Source: Ophthalmolycus amberensis (Eukaryota > Chordata > Actinopteri > Perciformes > Zoarcidae). From it: a stretch of 64,000 bases of DNA. The stretch spans positions 287,501 to 351,500 of the forward strand of contig JAFEUB010001475.1 in the NCBI GenBank assembly GCA_024529925.1. The letters run 5' to 3'. The notes beneath the pieces were generated by a model. The model saw nothing but the letters and a program-made list of their open reading frames with translations. It made no database searches and was not told where the DNA came from. Both the position numbers and the translations under genes were made by a program. Position 1 is the stretch's first letter, and every line of letters begins with the position of its first letter. Shown here piece by piece: positions 43,801 through 57,400 of this stretch.

Positions 43801-46640
43801 TGTTCGGAGTCTTTCCCAGCATGCATTAGGTACGAGAACAGGTCGCCAGTCAATCACACGAAGACAAACACATTCAAAGATTTGAGAAAGTTACCCTGTA
43901 ACACGTGTTTCTAGAAGGGGATGAAAACAAACTCAAACCGGTCCAGTCCTGTGACCTGTGAGCAGACGCTCCGGTTCATAGTGAGACCTGACTTCTCTAC
44001 TGGATGTCAATTTGATTTGGTTTGAGGCTTTGTTTTTAGCCCGATGTGTCTTTTTGCTGCTGCAGCAGTTGTTGACTTGAAGCCCTCCCAGCAGATTGCT
44101 AGCGCTAGCTGCTAACGCCACCTGGCCCTGCTCTTGCTCAGCGCCACCCACTCGTCCACATAGTCACTTTTGGTTAAAAAAAGACAAATTCAAGACAACA
44201 AAATGGTAGCCGAGTGACTTCATGACGACTACGTCCACTTTAATAAACAGTCTATGCTCCCAACTGACAGGGGGGTTAGAACAAATGACATCAAGAAACC
44301 CAGACAAAAAAAGAGCAGCGTTGTGGATTGTAATATTTCATATTGATTTTATTTCTTTTGTACATTCTGGTGATTGGAGTTGGTAAAGAAAAGGGTCCAA
44401 GTCACCAAAAAATGTATCCTCTGAGAACCACAAATTCAGTCCCTAGAGGACCACGTGTATCATGTATTGTGTTAAGGACTATTATAGCATAGCTATTATT
44501 AAGTGTTTCCAAGTTCAAATAATGGAGAATCATTGGGCGGGGACCTACATCGCCATATTTAATGTCCTGAATATGAAGCGGTGGACAAGATATCTGCACC
44601 AACACACACATGGACTTAGTTATCATTGGCAAAAAGTAGCAACGTGTACATGAGGACAATAGTCAGATTGTCAAATTTCATTTAAGTGAAGCAGACAGAC
44701 AACATATTTATTAAGTAAGTGCAATAAGGACCTTTTTTTGGCATTCACCACACATGAACGCCCCGAGATCACCTGGACAGCAGTAAAAGGCTGACGAGGC
44801 GCAACACTCACACACTTTGTGTAGTCGGGGGAGTCGGACCAGCTGAGACAGAAACCGGTCACAAAACTGTGAGTCAGTATCTCTGTTCTCTGTTCATCAC
44901 AATGTGTAAGCAGCCCGTCACTCAGTCGCTCCATCACTGTCATCAAACACAAAGTCAAACGGGACGAAGGCCAAAAGCAACAGAAGGAAATCATTCGAGT
45001 GCAAATATCAGCAGAAGAACCCTTTAAAACAACAGAATATACAATTAGGGGTTTAAAAGTCCACATTTATATTTAATAAGAGATACATGTTGAAAATGTT
45101 AGGGACTGTAACAACACATTATGTAATAACTTGAACAAAATGCAATATATTTTCATTATTATATACTTACGTTATGTAATAACACCCGCATCACAGCCTG
45201 AAAATATGTAATAATACATGCATTATGAAATAATCATCAGTAATTGTATGCTTTTAAGCATAAATCACTCAAAAGGCAATTTAAAAGATACAATTAACTC
45301 AGTAGATTATCTTTCATTGAACATCTTTTTTCATTGGTTATTAAATAATGCATGCGTTATTACATTTCATCACAAAATTGCAAACGACGCATTTTGAAAA
45401 AAACATTGCGACATGTAATCATTTCTTGCAAAATGCAATAATGCATTCAAGCCGTTTATTCCAAATGTAACAGATTATTACAAAATGCGGGTATTACATA
45501 GTGAAGGGAAAATGTATTACATTTTGTTCAGTTATTACATAATGCAGTGTTATTACACACAGGGATATTACAGCCTGGCAGGTTCTCTTAAAAGGTTTCT
45601 TGAAAAAAAAAAACCCACAGTAGGAGGCAACACATGTTCACAGGGATTCATCATGAAGGCCAAAACAAAACCAAAAAACTGCACGAAGCTACCAAAAACA
45701 TCAACATCAACTGACTGCATGATGGACAGGCACCACACTCTAGATATGGCACCATTAGGATGTTCTTCATCTATAGCTACTAGCTTATTGTAGAAGTGGA
45801 CATCATTAAAACACACATCCTCTATCAGGAAACAGCTGTGACTATTTTTAGAGTCACAAATCCACAGCGATCTAAGCTGAGCAGCACTACGCTAACGTGG
45901 CAGCATCAGAAACAGGGTGACAGCGAGAGGCTGCGGTGCAAAGAATCTTGTGAGCAATTTGTGAATGAGTGGCGATTGGCTGTTGCCATCTGAACATCTC
46001 AAAGCAAGGCCAACGTTCGAGTGCGACTTCCAGTGTAGAATGGCGGGAAAACAAAAAATATCAAATGAAAAAAATTCAGGGGATCCTTAGACAAGTACGG
46101 GTGAGTTCAAGTGTTGGGGGCTGACAAGACAGTCCATCTGTTCAAGAAACACATACTCCTGTTCGTGATTGGTCAGCATCACAGCTGATCATAGTGGGGA
46201 GGGCAGGTGTGTGTGTGTGTGTGTGTGTAGGGAGTTACATTAACATTCCTACATACTGGATCAGGACCTTCTGTTGCAGTGAATGATACATCGTCTCTGA
46301 AGCGTTTGCTCAGCTGTACTCCACATGCGCAACACACTAAAGTAGAAGAAACCATGAATGGAGCACTTGCACAGTGGTTTTGTCCTGGTTGATTTGTGGT
46401 CACTGGTGGTAATGGCAAGTAAAAATGAGAACGGTATTCAACCACTGGGGTCAGCAAATACCTTGAGCAACTAACAGCGCAGCCATACAAACTGTGGGCT
46501 GAGAGGATTCATTATTGTTTCAGTCAACAAAGCACCTTTAATGTTACTACTAGGAACTTTCATTTTGTGTTGATGTTGGCGCCCCAGTGGACAAAAGCGG
46601 TAGTGTTTCCATGAGCGCTACCAGACTCCCTTTAGAAAAT
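43800..46640. other. Spacer between crb2 and the 46.6-kb ORF
   Basis: No recognisable exon on either strand. Includes a palindromic MITE-like repeat (45107-45558), a GT repeat (46207-46228) and AT-rich sequence. Confidence 0.5.
45107..45558. mobile_element. Palindromic MITE-like element
   Basis: Left arm TGTAACAACACATTATGTAA plus TAACTTGAACAAAATGCAAT (from 45108) and right arm ATTACATTTTGTTCAGTTAT plus TACATAATGCAGTGTTATTA (to 45555) are imperfect inverted repeats of about 45 bases. The interior is rich in TGTAATAAT / ATTATTACA. Would fold into a long hairpin. No coding sequence. Confidence 0.75.
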
Positions 46641-47001
46641 TTCTCATTTCACCGCAGCAGGGTCTGCCACGCTCAGTCCTGTATCTGGTTCCCCCGTGCC
46701 TCCCTTCGCTCCAGCGGGTCCAACCTGGGCCTCCAGCAGCGTGGTGTCAGTGTTGGCTCCCAGCAATCGGACGGGGAGGTCCAGGTCCTGCAGCCGCAGA
46801 CGGACGCAGTGGAACCTCCAGCTGGAGTTGATGTACAGGTCGTCCTACCACGCAATATATCCTCCCAACCACAACCTCATCTTCACTGGCCGCATCCATC
46901 TGGATCAGCGAAGGCTGGCAGAGCAGCGAGGAGAAGCTCTGCTGGAGCCTGAGCTGAAGGAGTTACTAGTGAACCTGCATGCTGCACAACGTTTCGACTG
47001 A
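46640..47001 (+). CDS. Unidentified open frame, possible terminal exon
   Basis: Behind an acceptor-like TTTCTCATTTCACCGCAG, one plus-strand frame stays open to TGA at 46999-47001 and ends NLIFTGRIHLDQRRLAEQRG...ELLVNLHAAQRFD. Its codons are GC-rich at third positions, unlike the flanks. I do not recognise the protein. The minus strand is also open in part (DDLYINSSWRFHCVRLRLQD..., about 46853-46650, stop TAG just before it), equally protein-like, so strand is uncertain. It may be the last exon of an unknown plus-strand gene tail-to-tail with dennd1a, a decayed retrocopy, or a GC-rich piece of the dennd1a 3' region. Confidence 0.3.
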
Positions 47002-47359
47002 TGGGAGGGAATCAGACCCGATGACATTAAGGCATCAAGACTAACTATACAGAAATCGCTTATCTTCACGCTGATGGCCTTGTTTAATTATGAAGGTCAT
47101 ATAAAGGCATCAGTATTACATTGAGACCGTTTCATAACCACTTAAGAGTTCCTTGTATTAACTTTAATGTGTAGGAGGAATACTGGAAGCCTAATAAGCT
47201 AATGTTTACGAACAACTTTTAAGGTAAAGCTTTTACTATTCTACGATTATGAGTTGCATAAGCAGAGTAGCATGAATTAGAGCTAATGTGCCATTAAATG
47301 CAATAGAAGGTCCTGACACAGTCGTGAGGAGAGTTCACCTCAGAACATAGTCACATGTT

Positions 47360-48424
47360 TTAGTCAAATGTTTCCCACCTTCTCCAAAGGTCCTCCACCT
47401 TCTTTTTTGGGGGTGTAGCTGGCTTGGCCATAGTCAGCAGATCCCCAAAAAGATCCTGAGTCTTCTGGCTGTCTACCTCAGCACGGAGTGGCTTTGCTAG
47501 TACGTTCTGGGCAGTGCTGGGGACAGACGTGGAGTCCGCGTGACTGGAAAGGGCGTGATTGCTGGCGGAGAAGTTAGACAGGGAGGTGACTGAGGAAGGG
47601 AAGGCTGACGGAAGCAGTCCGTAGCTGGGCGGCAGAGTCGAGCTGCCGGGCGAATGTTGTCTGTAGAGCCCCGGTAGTGTACAAAAGGACTGTGGCTGGA
47701 CTGGAGCGTGTGAGTAAGAGCCGGCTGGAGGCCCGTAGACCACACCAAAGGGATTCCCACTTACAGTCGGTGAGTAACGCATGTGAGGGGAGGTGTGCTG
47801 CAGAGACTGGGCAAAAGGGTTGAGTGATATGTGAGGATGCAGTGGGAAAGGAGGCAAGCCCTGTGGGTAGGACCTGGGTGGTAGAGTTGGTTTGCAGGAA
47901 GATGACGACGCGCCAACGTCTACCCCGTCGCTTAACGAACTGGAGGGTGCTGAGCTGTTAAGGGGGTCGAGAAGGCTGATCAGATCTAAACTGTCCTCAG
48001 CGGCCTTGGTGGGCTTCAGCAGGTCTCCATCTGTGGTCATGCTCAGGGCTTGTCTAAACTCTTGTCCCCCTGATGTAGTGCCTCCTTCGCCAGCTCCTGG
48101 CGGTTTAGAACGCAGCTGGGCGGCGGGGGGTGCTAGCACAGTACCAAGCTCGGGCGTCTTCCTTCCGTGGGGGCGTGGAATGGTGATGTAACCGTGGGCA
48201 GAAGGGTCCAGTGTGTCGCCGCCCGGGATGGAGCTCTCGTGGCTCGGAGAGTGGGCTTCTATCGGCGCGGGAGGTTGGACGGGCAGAGGTCTGTCACAGG
48301 CGGGAGGCACACAAACGGGTAAAGCCGCGTCGACCTGCCCTACACTCCACAGCTTGTTGTACGGGTTGGGGAGCTTGAGGCCTGGAAGCGTTCGCGAGTG
48401 TTCACCGAGACTCAGGTCCATCCG
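47360..48424 (-). CDS. dennd1a: dennd1a last exon (proline-rich tail)
   Basis: 355 codons with TAA at 47362-47360. Begins RMDLSLGEHSRTLPGLKLPN (human LTHPYNKLWSLGQ follows), has ITIPRPHGRKTPELGTV, a clathrin-box-like LISLLDPLNS, two NPF motifs (LNPFAQSL, SGNPFGVV) and the end DLFGDLLTMA...WRRWETFD. Tail length and sequence between motifs diverge from mammals, as expected for a disordered region. Confidence 0.96.
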   Translation of the reverse strand, partial: RMDLSLGEHSRTLPGLKLPNPYNKLWSVGQVDAALPVCVPPACDRPLPVQPPAPIEAHSPSHESSIPGGDTLDPSAHGYITIPRPHGRKTPELGTVLAPPAAQLRSKPPGAGEGGTTSGGQEFRQALSMTTDGDLLKPTKAAEDSLDLISLLDPLNSSAPSSSLSDGVDVGASSSSCKPTLPPRSYPQGLPPFPLHPHISLNPFAQSLQHTSPHMRYSPTVSGNPFGVVYGPPAGSYSHAPVQPQSFCTLPGLYRQHSPGSSTLPPSYGLLPSAFPSSVTSLSNFSASNHALSSHADSTSVPSTAQNVLAKPLRAEVDSQKTQDLFGDLLTMAKPATPPKKKVEDLWRRWETFD

Positions 48425-51400
48425 CTGCAAACACAAGCAGTAATTCAGACTTTTAAAGGATCACGCCAGTGGTTTTCAAAATCAGCCCAGTAAATATCAT
48501 GTTCCTACAACTTATATTACCGACAACCAGTTCCTAATTCATGTGTCTTTTCCTACAAGTCCTTACGTACCGAAGTTCACATGACAGAAGAAGGTTTAGG
48601 TGGTCAACAACAATCCCTAGGAATCAGCCTCAACATATTGCATGGCCATCTGGGCATTTGTTGACAAGCTTTTTTTGCTCTGGACCCAAACAAAGTGGTT
48701 TTAGTCGATGTGGACATCTGGACAAAAATCTGAATCTGGACCTAATGTCTTTTCGGAAACACTATTAAGACAGTATTAAAGAACTTTTGGCTGCAGAGCA
48801 TTTGGACCTCTGACCTGGTAGGTGAACTTGGCTTGTAGACCCTCAGTGTCTTTGAGAGTCCTCAGGTCCTCGAGACTTTTAGCCAAGGTGATTGGTTGGC
48901 TGTCAGGCTCGTCCTGGCAGCCGAAGATATCACCCAGCAGGTTGACATTGGAGAACTTCTCGTTGACCGGGCTGGGAGGGGCAGTGTGACTCTCTGCCCC
49001 GAAACCAGGATCGATCCCTTCTATCAACGCGGCCTCCTTCAGGGAGCGGTACGGCTGTGGCCTGCAGGGACAGCGTTTGACTTATGGTTATTCATCTCTC
49101 TTCTTTCCATGGCTAAACTTTACCCAACCCATAAAAGGACCATTGAACTTTTCCCCAAAATAAAGATGCACCTACACTTTCACTCTTCAGAGTCGCTGAT
49201 GAATGCTGTGCTTATCCCTGCACCCCCTCCTACTTATTGTCAACAAATTCCATGAAATCCATAATTTTGTCATTATGGTGAGCCTGGGCACTGTGGTTTA
49301 TTTGAAGCCGAATAACTACCACACTAAATATGTATTAATCCAATTGAATCCATTTTGTGGACTATGACAATAGTCCACAAAAAATGCACTACTACTTCTG
49401 TTTGAGAAATGTTTGCTATAACACTACAGTGTCCAGCTGTTTGAGGAAATGATGCTTGATTTTTAAATATAAGTATGTTTTTGTGACCAGTTTGCAGCTT
49501 CAGTAAGAATCAATGGGCTTGGGGCTGAGTAGTAAGCTTCGGGTAGGGAACTCGGAAAGTATTGCATTGCTGGTTTTAGTCTTGTCATGGGATTAGTTGA
49601 CAGCAAGAGAAGTGTAGAAAAAAACGTTTTGTAATACCCCGTGCAGACACTTAAGTTAGGAAAGGTTACTATCTAGCTCAGAATGAAAAACCAATGAAGT
49701 CAGATGGCGTCAGAGGTCAATGATGGCAAACTTCCTACACTTTAATTCAGGCCCACTCATCGTTTTCACAGCAGTCAACTTTAAGAATGGCCTATTCAAA
49801 TGAATCGATTGAGGGTATTGTGTTGATTGGTATCGATGGTAAAAACTGCCTTTCAATGTCTAAGTAACCGGTGAACCATGGAGATGTACTGACGGTCTAT
49901 GGTTTGAACAGGTTATGGGAGAAACCCGATCCATCTGTGCTAATTCATACTGATGGTTGATGTCGTGCTTCCAGTCTATGCATGTAGATGAACTACGATA
50001 CAGCAGGCTTTGTTCTTGGGTAGGGCTGGGCGATATGGATACAATCTTCTGTCAAACATGATGAAGCAAATTGTTACGGAAAATCGATTGAGAAACCATT
50101 CGCACTTATGATGGGAATGGCTGTTTAGTCAAATCCAGTGAAGTGAGTATCTGACAGATTAGGAAACGTCATCCTATACGTTTGCCATAAAGCAGTCCTG
50201 CTCATTGATTTACAACTTTGCTCGCAAAGGCCGAATACAACCAGAGACTTTAAAGGTATAACTACCTGTGTGAAATAGTATTGAATAATCCGTAACGCTT
50301 GACAAATCTTCATTATATCACACAACTCTACTGTCCTTTTATAAAATTGAGAGATTGGGAGTCAGGTTTGGTTTTTGTCTAATGACCTCTATCACAAACA
50401 CAAATGCCTGATCAACTCGAGCCATAGCTAATCTTATGTCTTATGTAAATCATAATTCTACTGCCAGCCCTCTGATCAAAAGCTATTTTGCCTTTCCTTT
50501 ACGATGACCGTAATGTCCTGCAAGTGAAGCTTTAAAAACACATGTACACACATTTCATTAGAAAGCAAAGAGATGCGTTAAGAAAAGCTTATTCATTCGT
50601 CAACAGTGCAAAGCCAATCAGAGAGATGCGTACAGAGGAGACCACTCGAAAGGGACGGAGAAGAGAAAGCTGTCAGGAAACCCAGAGATGGAGTCGTCGT
50701 CATACTGGAGCTCATCTCCGGACGAATCCTCAGAGAGAAAGACGGTGTAGTGACGAGTAGGACGGATAGAGCTACGGTGAGGAGAAGGAAGACAACAGGA
50801 AGTTCACAGCTCGTTACATATACATTAGTAAGGAGCATTAAAATCAGGATCAGGAAAGAGGAGGAAAATCAAGAAAAAGGACAGTGCATACAGTGCAGTA
50901 GGAGCAGCATGTTCCACTTCATTTGAATGAGCCTGAAGGAAGCTGTGCAGCTAGTTGGAAAGGAAATCAAAACACAACGGACTAAATCAGTGTACTTGCT
51001 GAAAGAAATCCACAAACTTTGAATGTCTGTGTGACTTTATTTGGGAACTGAAGTGAGTCGGATTCTGTCTGCTCCCCTGTAACAGTACACAGTTGACACT
51101 GCTTATTAACAGAGATCTCTCAACAGGGATGAAGATTGTCACTCTAATGTCGGCTACTTCTCATACAAGCTGCATTTCACACTTGCGCAACTCTCGTCTC
51201 ATAAGTGAGAACGTGAGATTTCATTTAAGGTTTGCTCATCAGTTATCAAATGATCTAAATCAATCAAGTTCAATCATTTGCATGAAGCAACTCAATTCTT
51301 ACCATAGACATGCACTCAGGATGGTCTTGGTAACAAAAACAAGTGGCACAAATGAATGTTCCCCATAGAATGTTTGCATGTAGAATGTTTGGAACCAAAA

Positions 51401-54400
51401 CATCACAGGTTATCTAATATAGTGAACACTTCTTCAGCCAAATATCACAATGTCTGTGTCACTGTCAGTGAGCAACGGCCTCAAGTAATTAAGCACTTAG
51501 AATGAGAGAAAATAACATTTTGGTTAAGATGACGTGGAGGTAAAGTTTATAAAATATCTTTATATGTTGTCATAGAAGACTTCAATCCCCATTACTGCCG
51601 TTTATTGACCTCTCAGCCCTCGAGACAGACGGTTCGCTGGCGCTCTACAGCTAAACCTGATGTCAGAGGTTATTGACATACATTCTTTTTTCTCATTAAA
51701 CTGAAGACATTCGATTGGTATGGGTTGAAAACGTTTCCATGTTGTGTATAATAGTATTGTCTCATACATATTGTCTATCATATTTACTATTGCCTCACTT
51801 TAATAGAGCTGTATTTACTGTGTTCTATTTGATAAAACACATTATAAAGAGTGCTCAAAGTATCACAGAGAGAGTAAATGAAGCTGATAAGCAACACTGA
51901 GAGGCTTCTACTGGGAAGCAGCTGAAGGAAGTGTTAAACATCAACAGTAATTAGGTAACTAATTATGCAAGAACAGGAAGTCTGAGTGAAGCATAACTGC
52001 AAATTACACTCAGATCTCGTGACGTATTTAGGACTATTACGTTCAGAAGGTCAATATGGGCTTGTCATGTTGCTGACCTCTACTAACTCAAGGAATCCTA
52101 TCTTCAGTTTTTTACCCCTCTATCTCAAATTGCATGCATAATTTTATTATGCATTATCTAAATATTCAAATGTAATTGCTTAATTGCATGATGGACAGTG
52201 GAATATACTGTATATAATGGAGGTAGGCTTACTGATCAATGCTGCTTTCCAGACTCACGTTGCTGCTCGGTCTCTTCAACAGCACTGGTGGCCGAGCCTG
52301 TGGATGTGAAAAAGCGACATGATGAAAGGGAACACAGCTGGTTTAGCTTGCCTACCTCCTTACCACAGAGGCCCACAGGAATATATGTACAGCAACAACG
52401 TTTGGACACATTTTATGGCAACATAAAAATAACTTTGGGGTAAAACTTGCAATTAACAAAGTGAAACTGTTCAATTGGTGCAGTGCAAAGAGTGAACAGA
52501 AATAAAGTCAAACATCCTTTAACTAAAAACTTGACAAATCAAAGTAGTTCAAAAATATATTATATGATATAAATATACAGTATTGCCAAAACTTAACTTA
52601 AATGTTAACCATAAACATACAAGCCTTCCAGATAAAGGCCGAGCCGCTCTGCCCACTGAGCTACAGAATACGCTTGCTTATTGATTCCCATTCCCACACC
52701 AGTTCTCTCTTTCTGCGACATTAATTCAATTCAATGTATTTCGTATAGCCCAAAATCACAAATTTGCCTCAGAGGGCTTTACAATCCGTACACATGCGAC
52801 ATCCTCTGTCCATCCATTACAGAAGTTTGCTTAAAATCCGCTGGAACCCTTGAATAGAAACACGGCCAATGATATTTTATCGCAAATAAATGCCCGTACA
52901 TCCACTTAGAAATCATATAAAAAGACACTCTTTATACATTTTTTACTATCCAGAATTTGTGACTGTCATCACGTTTTCAAGCTAAATCATCTTAGTTTTA
53001 ATGCTGCCAGTTTGTTAGAATGTAAACAAATACAGGCTAAAAAAAACAGGGCTCAAGTTGTAGACCACAGCTAACGCACTGACTCCAAATTAGCATCATG
53101 ATACGACCTTTTTACATACCCAAAGCAATATGGGAACAGATCGGCATAAATAGTACAGAATAATCTGAAGAATTTATATCATCTCATCATCCAACCGTTG
53201 TTCCACCAGTGCGTTCATACATTCCAGCTCTGTGAACTTCCTTATAAACTCTCTCTCTGCACACCAAGTAACCAGCCCGCCACATTTCTGCCCACCTGTC
53301 CAAAATGCACAGTGATTGGCCTGTCGTCCAAGGTTCGCAGTGGCCCCTCCCTTCTGACTGCACTGGTGGAGGAGGTGAACCCTGCTGGGTTGTCATCATC
53401 AATGACCGCTGACCCTGCTGTGGAGAAGCCATTTTCTGCCTGCTCCTGCAGAAGGGGGGGGGGGGGGGGGGGGGGGACACAGGGAGGTGGAGGTTGACAT
53501 GTGAGAAAGGAGTGATGGTACTGCAGAGGGAGGGGCATGGGGAGGGAGGTTGCACGCTGCGGCGGTGGGGTTCAGTTAAGGTTGTGGGGGAAAGACTAAT
53601 AACTGTCACCTCCTTTGTTACTTAAGCTCAAGATTTACACACCAGTGTAACAATGTTTACAAGAACAGCAAAGAATAATCCAGAATGCTTTGTCAGCAGT
53701 ATAGAGTTACATACCTTCTGCTTAAGCCTGCTCTTGACTTCCTTGATGCGCATTCTTGCATGGTCCTTTGCCTGTCAAACAAACAAAGCCAGACCATTTC
53801 CATTCTCGGTTCTAACCAACAGTATATTTTCTAATCTATAACAGAAACCGGAGACGTGCTTACAAACTTGTAGACGGTCTTCATGGCTGGGTTTGCCTTG
53901 GTCTTCACTGTGTTGAAGATAGCCCCTCCTCCTTTCTGTCAGAAAACATTGACACAGCATCCGTTAGTGACGGACACATTACTGCACCACCCTCAGAACA
54001 TCCTGTTAGTGACGGACACATTACTGCACCACCCTCAGAACATCTGTTAGTGACGGACACATTACTGCACCACCCTCAGAACATCCGTTAGTGACGGACA
54101 CATTACTGCACCACCCTCAGAACATCTGTTAGTTAGGACACATTACTGCATCACCCTCAGAACATCCGTTAGTGACGGACACATTACTGCACCACCCTCA
54201 GAACATCCGTTAGTGATGGACACATTACTGCACCTCCCTCAGAACATCTGTTAGTGACGGACACATTACTGCACCACCCTCAGAACATCTGTTAGTGATG
54301 GACACATTACTGCACCTCCCTCAGAACATCTGTTAGTGACGGACACATTACTGCACCACCCTCAGAACATCTGTTAGTGATGGACACATTACTGCACCTC

Positions 54401-57400
54401 CCTCAGAACATCTGTTAGTGACGGACACATTACTGCACCACCCTCAGAACATCCGTTAGTGACGGACACATTACTGCACCACCCTCAGAACATCCGTTAG
54501 TGACGGACACATTACTGCACCACCCTCAGAACATCCGTTAGTGACGGACACATTACTGCATCACCCTCAGAACATCCGTTAGTGACGGACACATTACTGC
54601 ACCACCCTCAGAACATCCTGTTAGTGACGGACACATTACTGCACCACCCTCAGAACATCCGTTAGTGACGGACACATTACTGCACCACCCTCAGAACATC
54701 TGTTAGTGACGGACACATTACTGCACCACCCTCAGAACATCCGTTAGTGACGGACACATTACTGCACCACCCTCAGAACATCTGTTAGTGACGGACACAT
54801 TACTGCACCACCCTCAGAACATCTGTTAGTGACGGACACATTACTGCACCACCCTCAGAACATCCGTTAGTGACGGACACATTACTGCACCACCCTCAGA
54901 ACATCTGTTAGTGACGGACACATTACTGCACCACCCTCAGAACATCCGTTAGTGACGGACACATTACTGCATCACCCTCAGAACATCTGTTAGTGACGGA
55001 CACATTACTGCACCACCCTCAGAACATCCTGTTAGTGACGGACACATTACTGCACCACCCTCAGAACATCCTGTTAGTGACGGACACATTACTGCACCAC
55101 CCTCAGAACATCTGTTAGTTAGGGACACATTACTGCATCACCCTCAGAACATCTGTTAGTGACGGGACACATTACTGCACCACCCTCAGAACATCTGTTA
55201 GTTACGGAGCACATTACTGCACCACCCTCAGAACATCCTGTTAGTGACGGACACATTACTGCACCACCCTCAGAACATCTGTTAGTGACGGACACATTAC
55301 TGCATCACCCTCAGAACATCTGTTAGTGACGGACACATTACTGCACCACCCTCAGAACATCCTGTTAGTGACGGACACATTACTGCACCACCCTCAGAAC
55401 ATCCGTTAGTTACGGACACATTACTGCACCACCCTCAGAACATCTGTTAGTGACGGACACATTACTGCACCACCCTCAGAACATCTGTTAGTGACGGACA
55501 CATTACTGCACCACCCTCAGAACATCCGTTAGTGACGGACACATTACTGCACCACCCTCAGAACATCCGTTAGTTAGGACACATTACTGCATCACCCTCA
55601 GAACATCTGTTAGTGACGGACACATTACTGCACCACCCTCAGAACATCTGTTAGTGACGGACACATTACTGCACCACCCTCAGAACATCTGTTAGTGACG
55701 GACACATTACTGCACCACCCTCAGAACATCTGTTAGTGACGGACACATTACTGCACCACCCTCAGAACATCCGTTAGTGACGGACACATTACTGCACCAC
55801 CCTCAGAACATCCGTTAGTGACGGACACATTACTGCACCACCCTCAGAACATCTGTTAGTGACGGACACATTACTGCACCACCCTCAGAACATCTGTTAG
55901 TGACGGACACATTACTGCATCACCCTCAGAACATCTGTTAGTGACGGACACATTACTGCACCACCCTCAGAACATCTGTTAGTGACGGACACATTACTGC
56001 ACCACCCTCAGAACATCTGTTAGTGACGGACACATTACTGCATCACCCTCAGAACATCTGTTAGTGACGGACACATTACTGCACCACCCTCAGAACATCT
56101 GTTAGTGACGGACACATTACTGCACCACCCTCAGAACATCCGTTAGTGACGGACACATTACTGCACCACCCTCAGAACATCCGTCTGTCAGACCCAGCAG
56201 AGGCATGAATATGGTCAAAAACTCTTGGTACTTCGCACCTACTTGCAAAGTTGCCTAGAACCCCGAAATTGTTGCACATTAAAAAAATAAATACCATAAT
56301 CATTCACGTTTATACAGAGACATCTCTAACAAACAGGTATCATCAGAAATGGCATCTGATAAGCTGATTCACTTCATTCGTTTGTCTCCCGGCAGAAAGC
56401 AAAGAATAATAAAAGGCAGTGGACTAAGTGTGCAAGGTTTCTGTGCATAACGATTTTTAGCGGATGACGCATACAAGCACTAAGGCCTTAAGACTCTAAT
56501 CTGGCCAGTAGCTGTTGAGTGGTTGGATGGATTGATGGACAGACATACAGTGTGCATTGACACCACTCTGTTCGCAAGGCAAACACAAATGACGATGAGA
56601 AATACAAAAAGAAACACGCAATGTATTCTTCAGAGCAATGTTTTGTCGGTGTGGGTAGAAGCATTGAGACCAGCTCACCTTCACAGTGAACAGCCACTGA
56701 TGGTAGGTCTTGTCACTGACTGTGTTGGGATCACAACAATAAAAGGTCAACAACAAGTAGTAGGCATGCTGGGTAATTGCTGAGAAGATCTTGGAAATCT
56801 ACACACTTAGAAATAAGTAAGGCTGACCCGAATGCTTTGAAGCTTTGACCGTTGCCATGGTAATAAACATCCCGAAAAATACTCAAATGCAGGATTCTTT
56901 TTTTATGTTTTATCCCAAAATCCCAAACAGCCCATGAAATACGTAATTGTAATCCCACATTATTCATTATCAAGATGAATTATCATGCATTATTTTCAGA
57001 CGGATATTTATTTATAGACAAATATTAAAGGCTATCGCTAGAATTTATTTGAGGAAAATCCTTGTCCTCCTCTCACATTAGACAATAAATGCAAAGTAAA
57101 GTATGCACTTGTAAATATCTGAGGACTGAGCCAGGTGTAGTTGTTGTATGTTTGGCTACTGATTTCACTCACTGACTTTGATCCCGTCTAGAAACACTAG
57201 GAGCAGAGGTACTGTTTAAGTTGTTTTCACCAAAAAACAAGGCTCAAAGAGTGAGATTTTGTTGTACTTTAGTTTACTTTTGATAAATTATTATAGCTCT
57301 TATCTTAGCTCTCTCTTGGTTATAGTGATTTGTTTTTAGCAGCACCCACCGGCCCTTTCTTTAACTTTTGTAGTTTGCCTTTTGTTCCTCTTTTAATAAA

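Noticed and set aside
46207..46228. GT repeat as regulatory site
   Set aside because: Simple microsatellite, no further evidence.
50771..50795. Upstream extension of the dennd1a exon to include PSPH (resembling human PSPEQ)
   Set aside because: The segment is the pyrimidine-rich tract TTCTCCTCACCGTAG of the acceptor and has no other AG to start from; the resemblance is coincidental.
53958..56186. CRISPR-like regular array
   Set aside because: Units are contiguous with no unique spacers, and the host is a eukaryote; it is a minisatellite.
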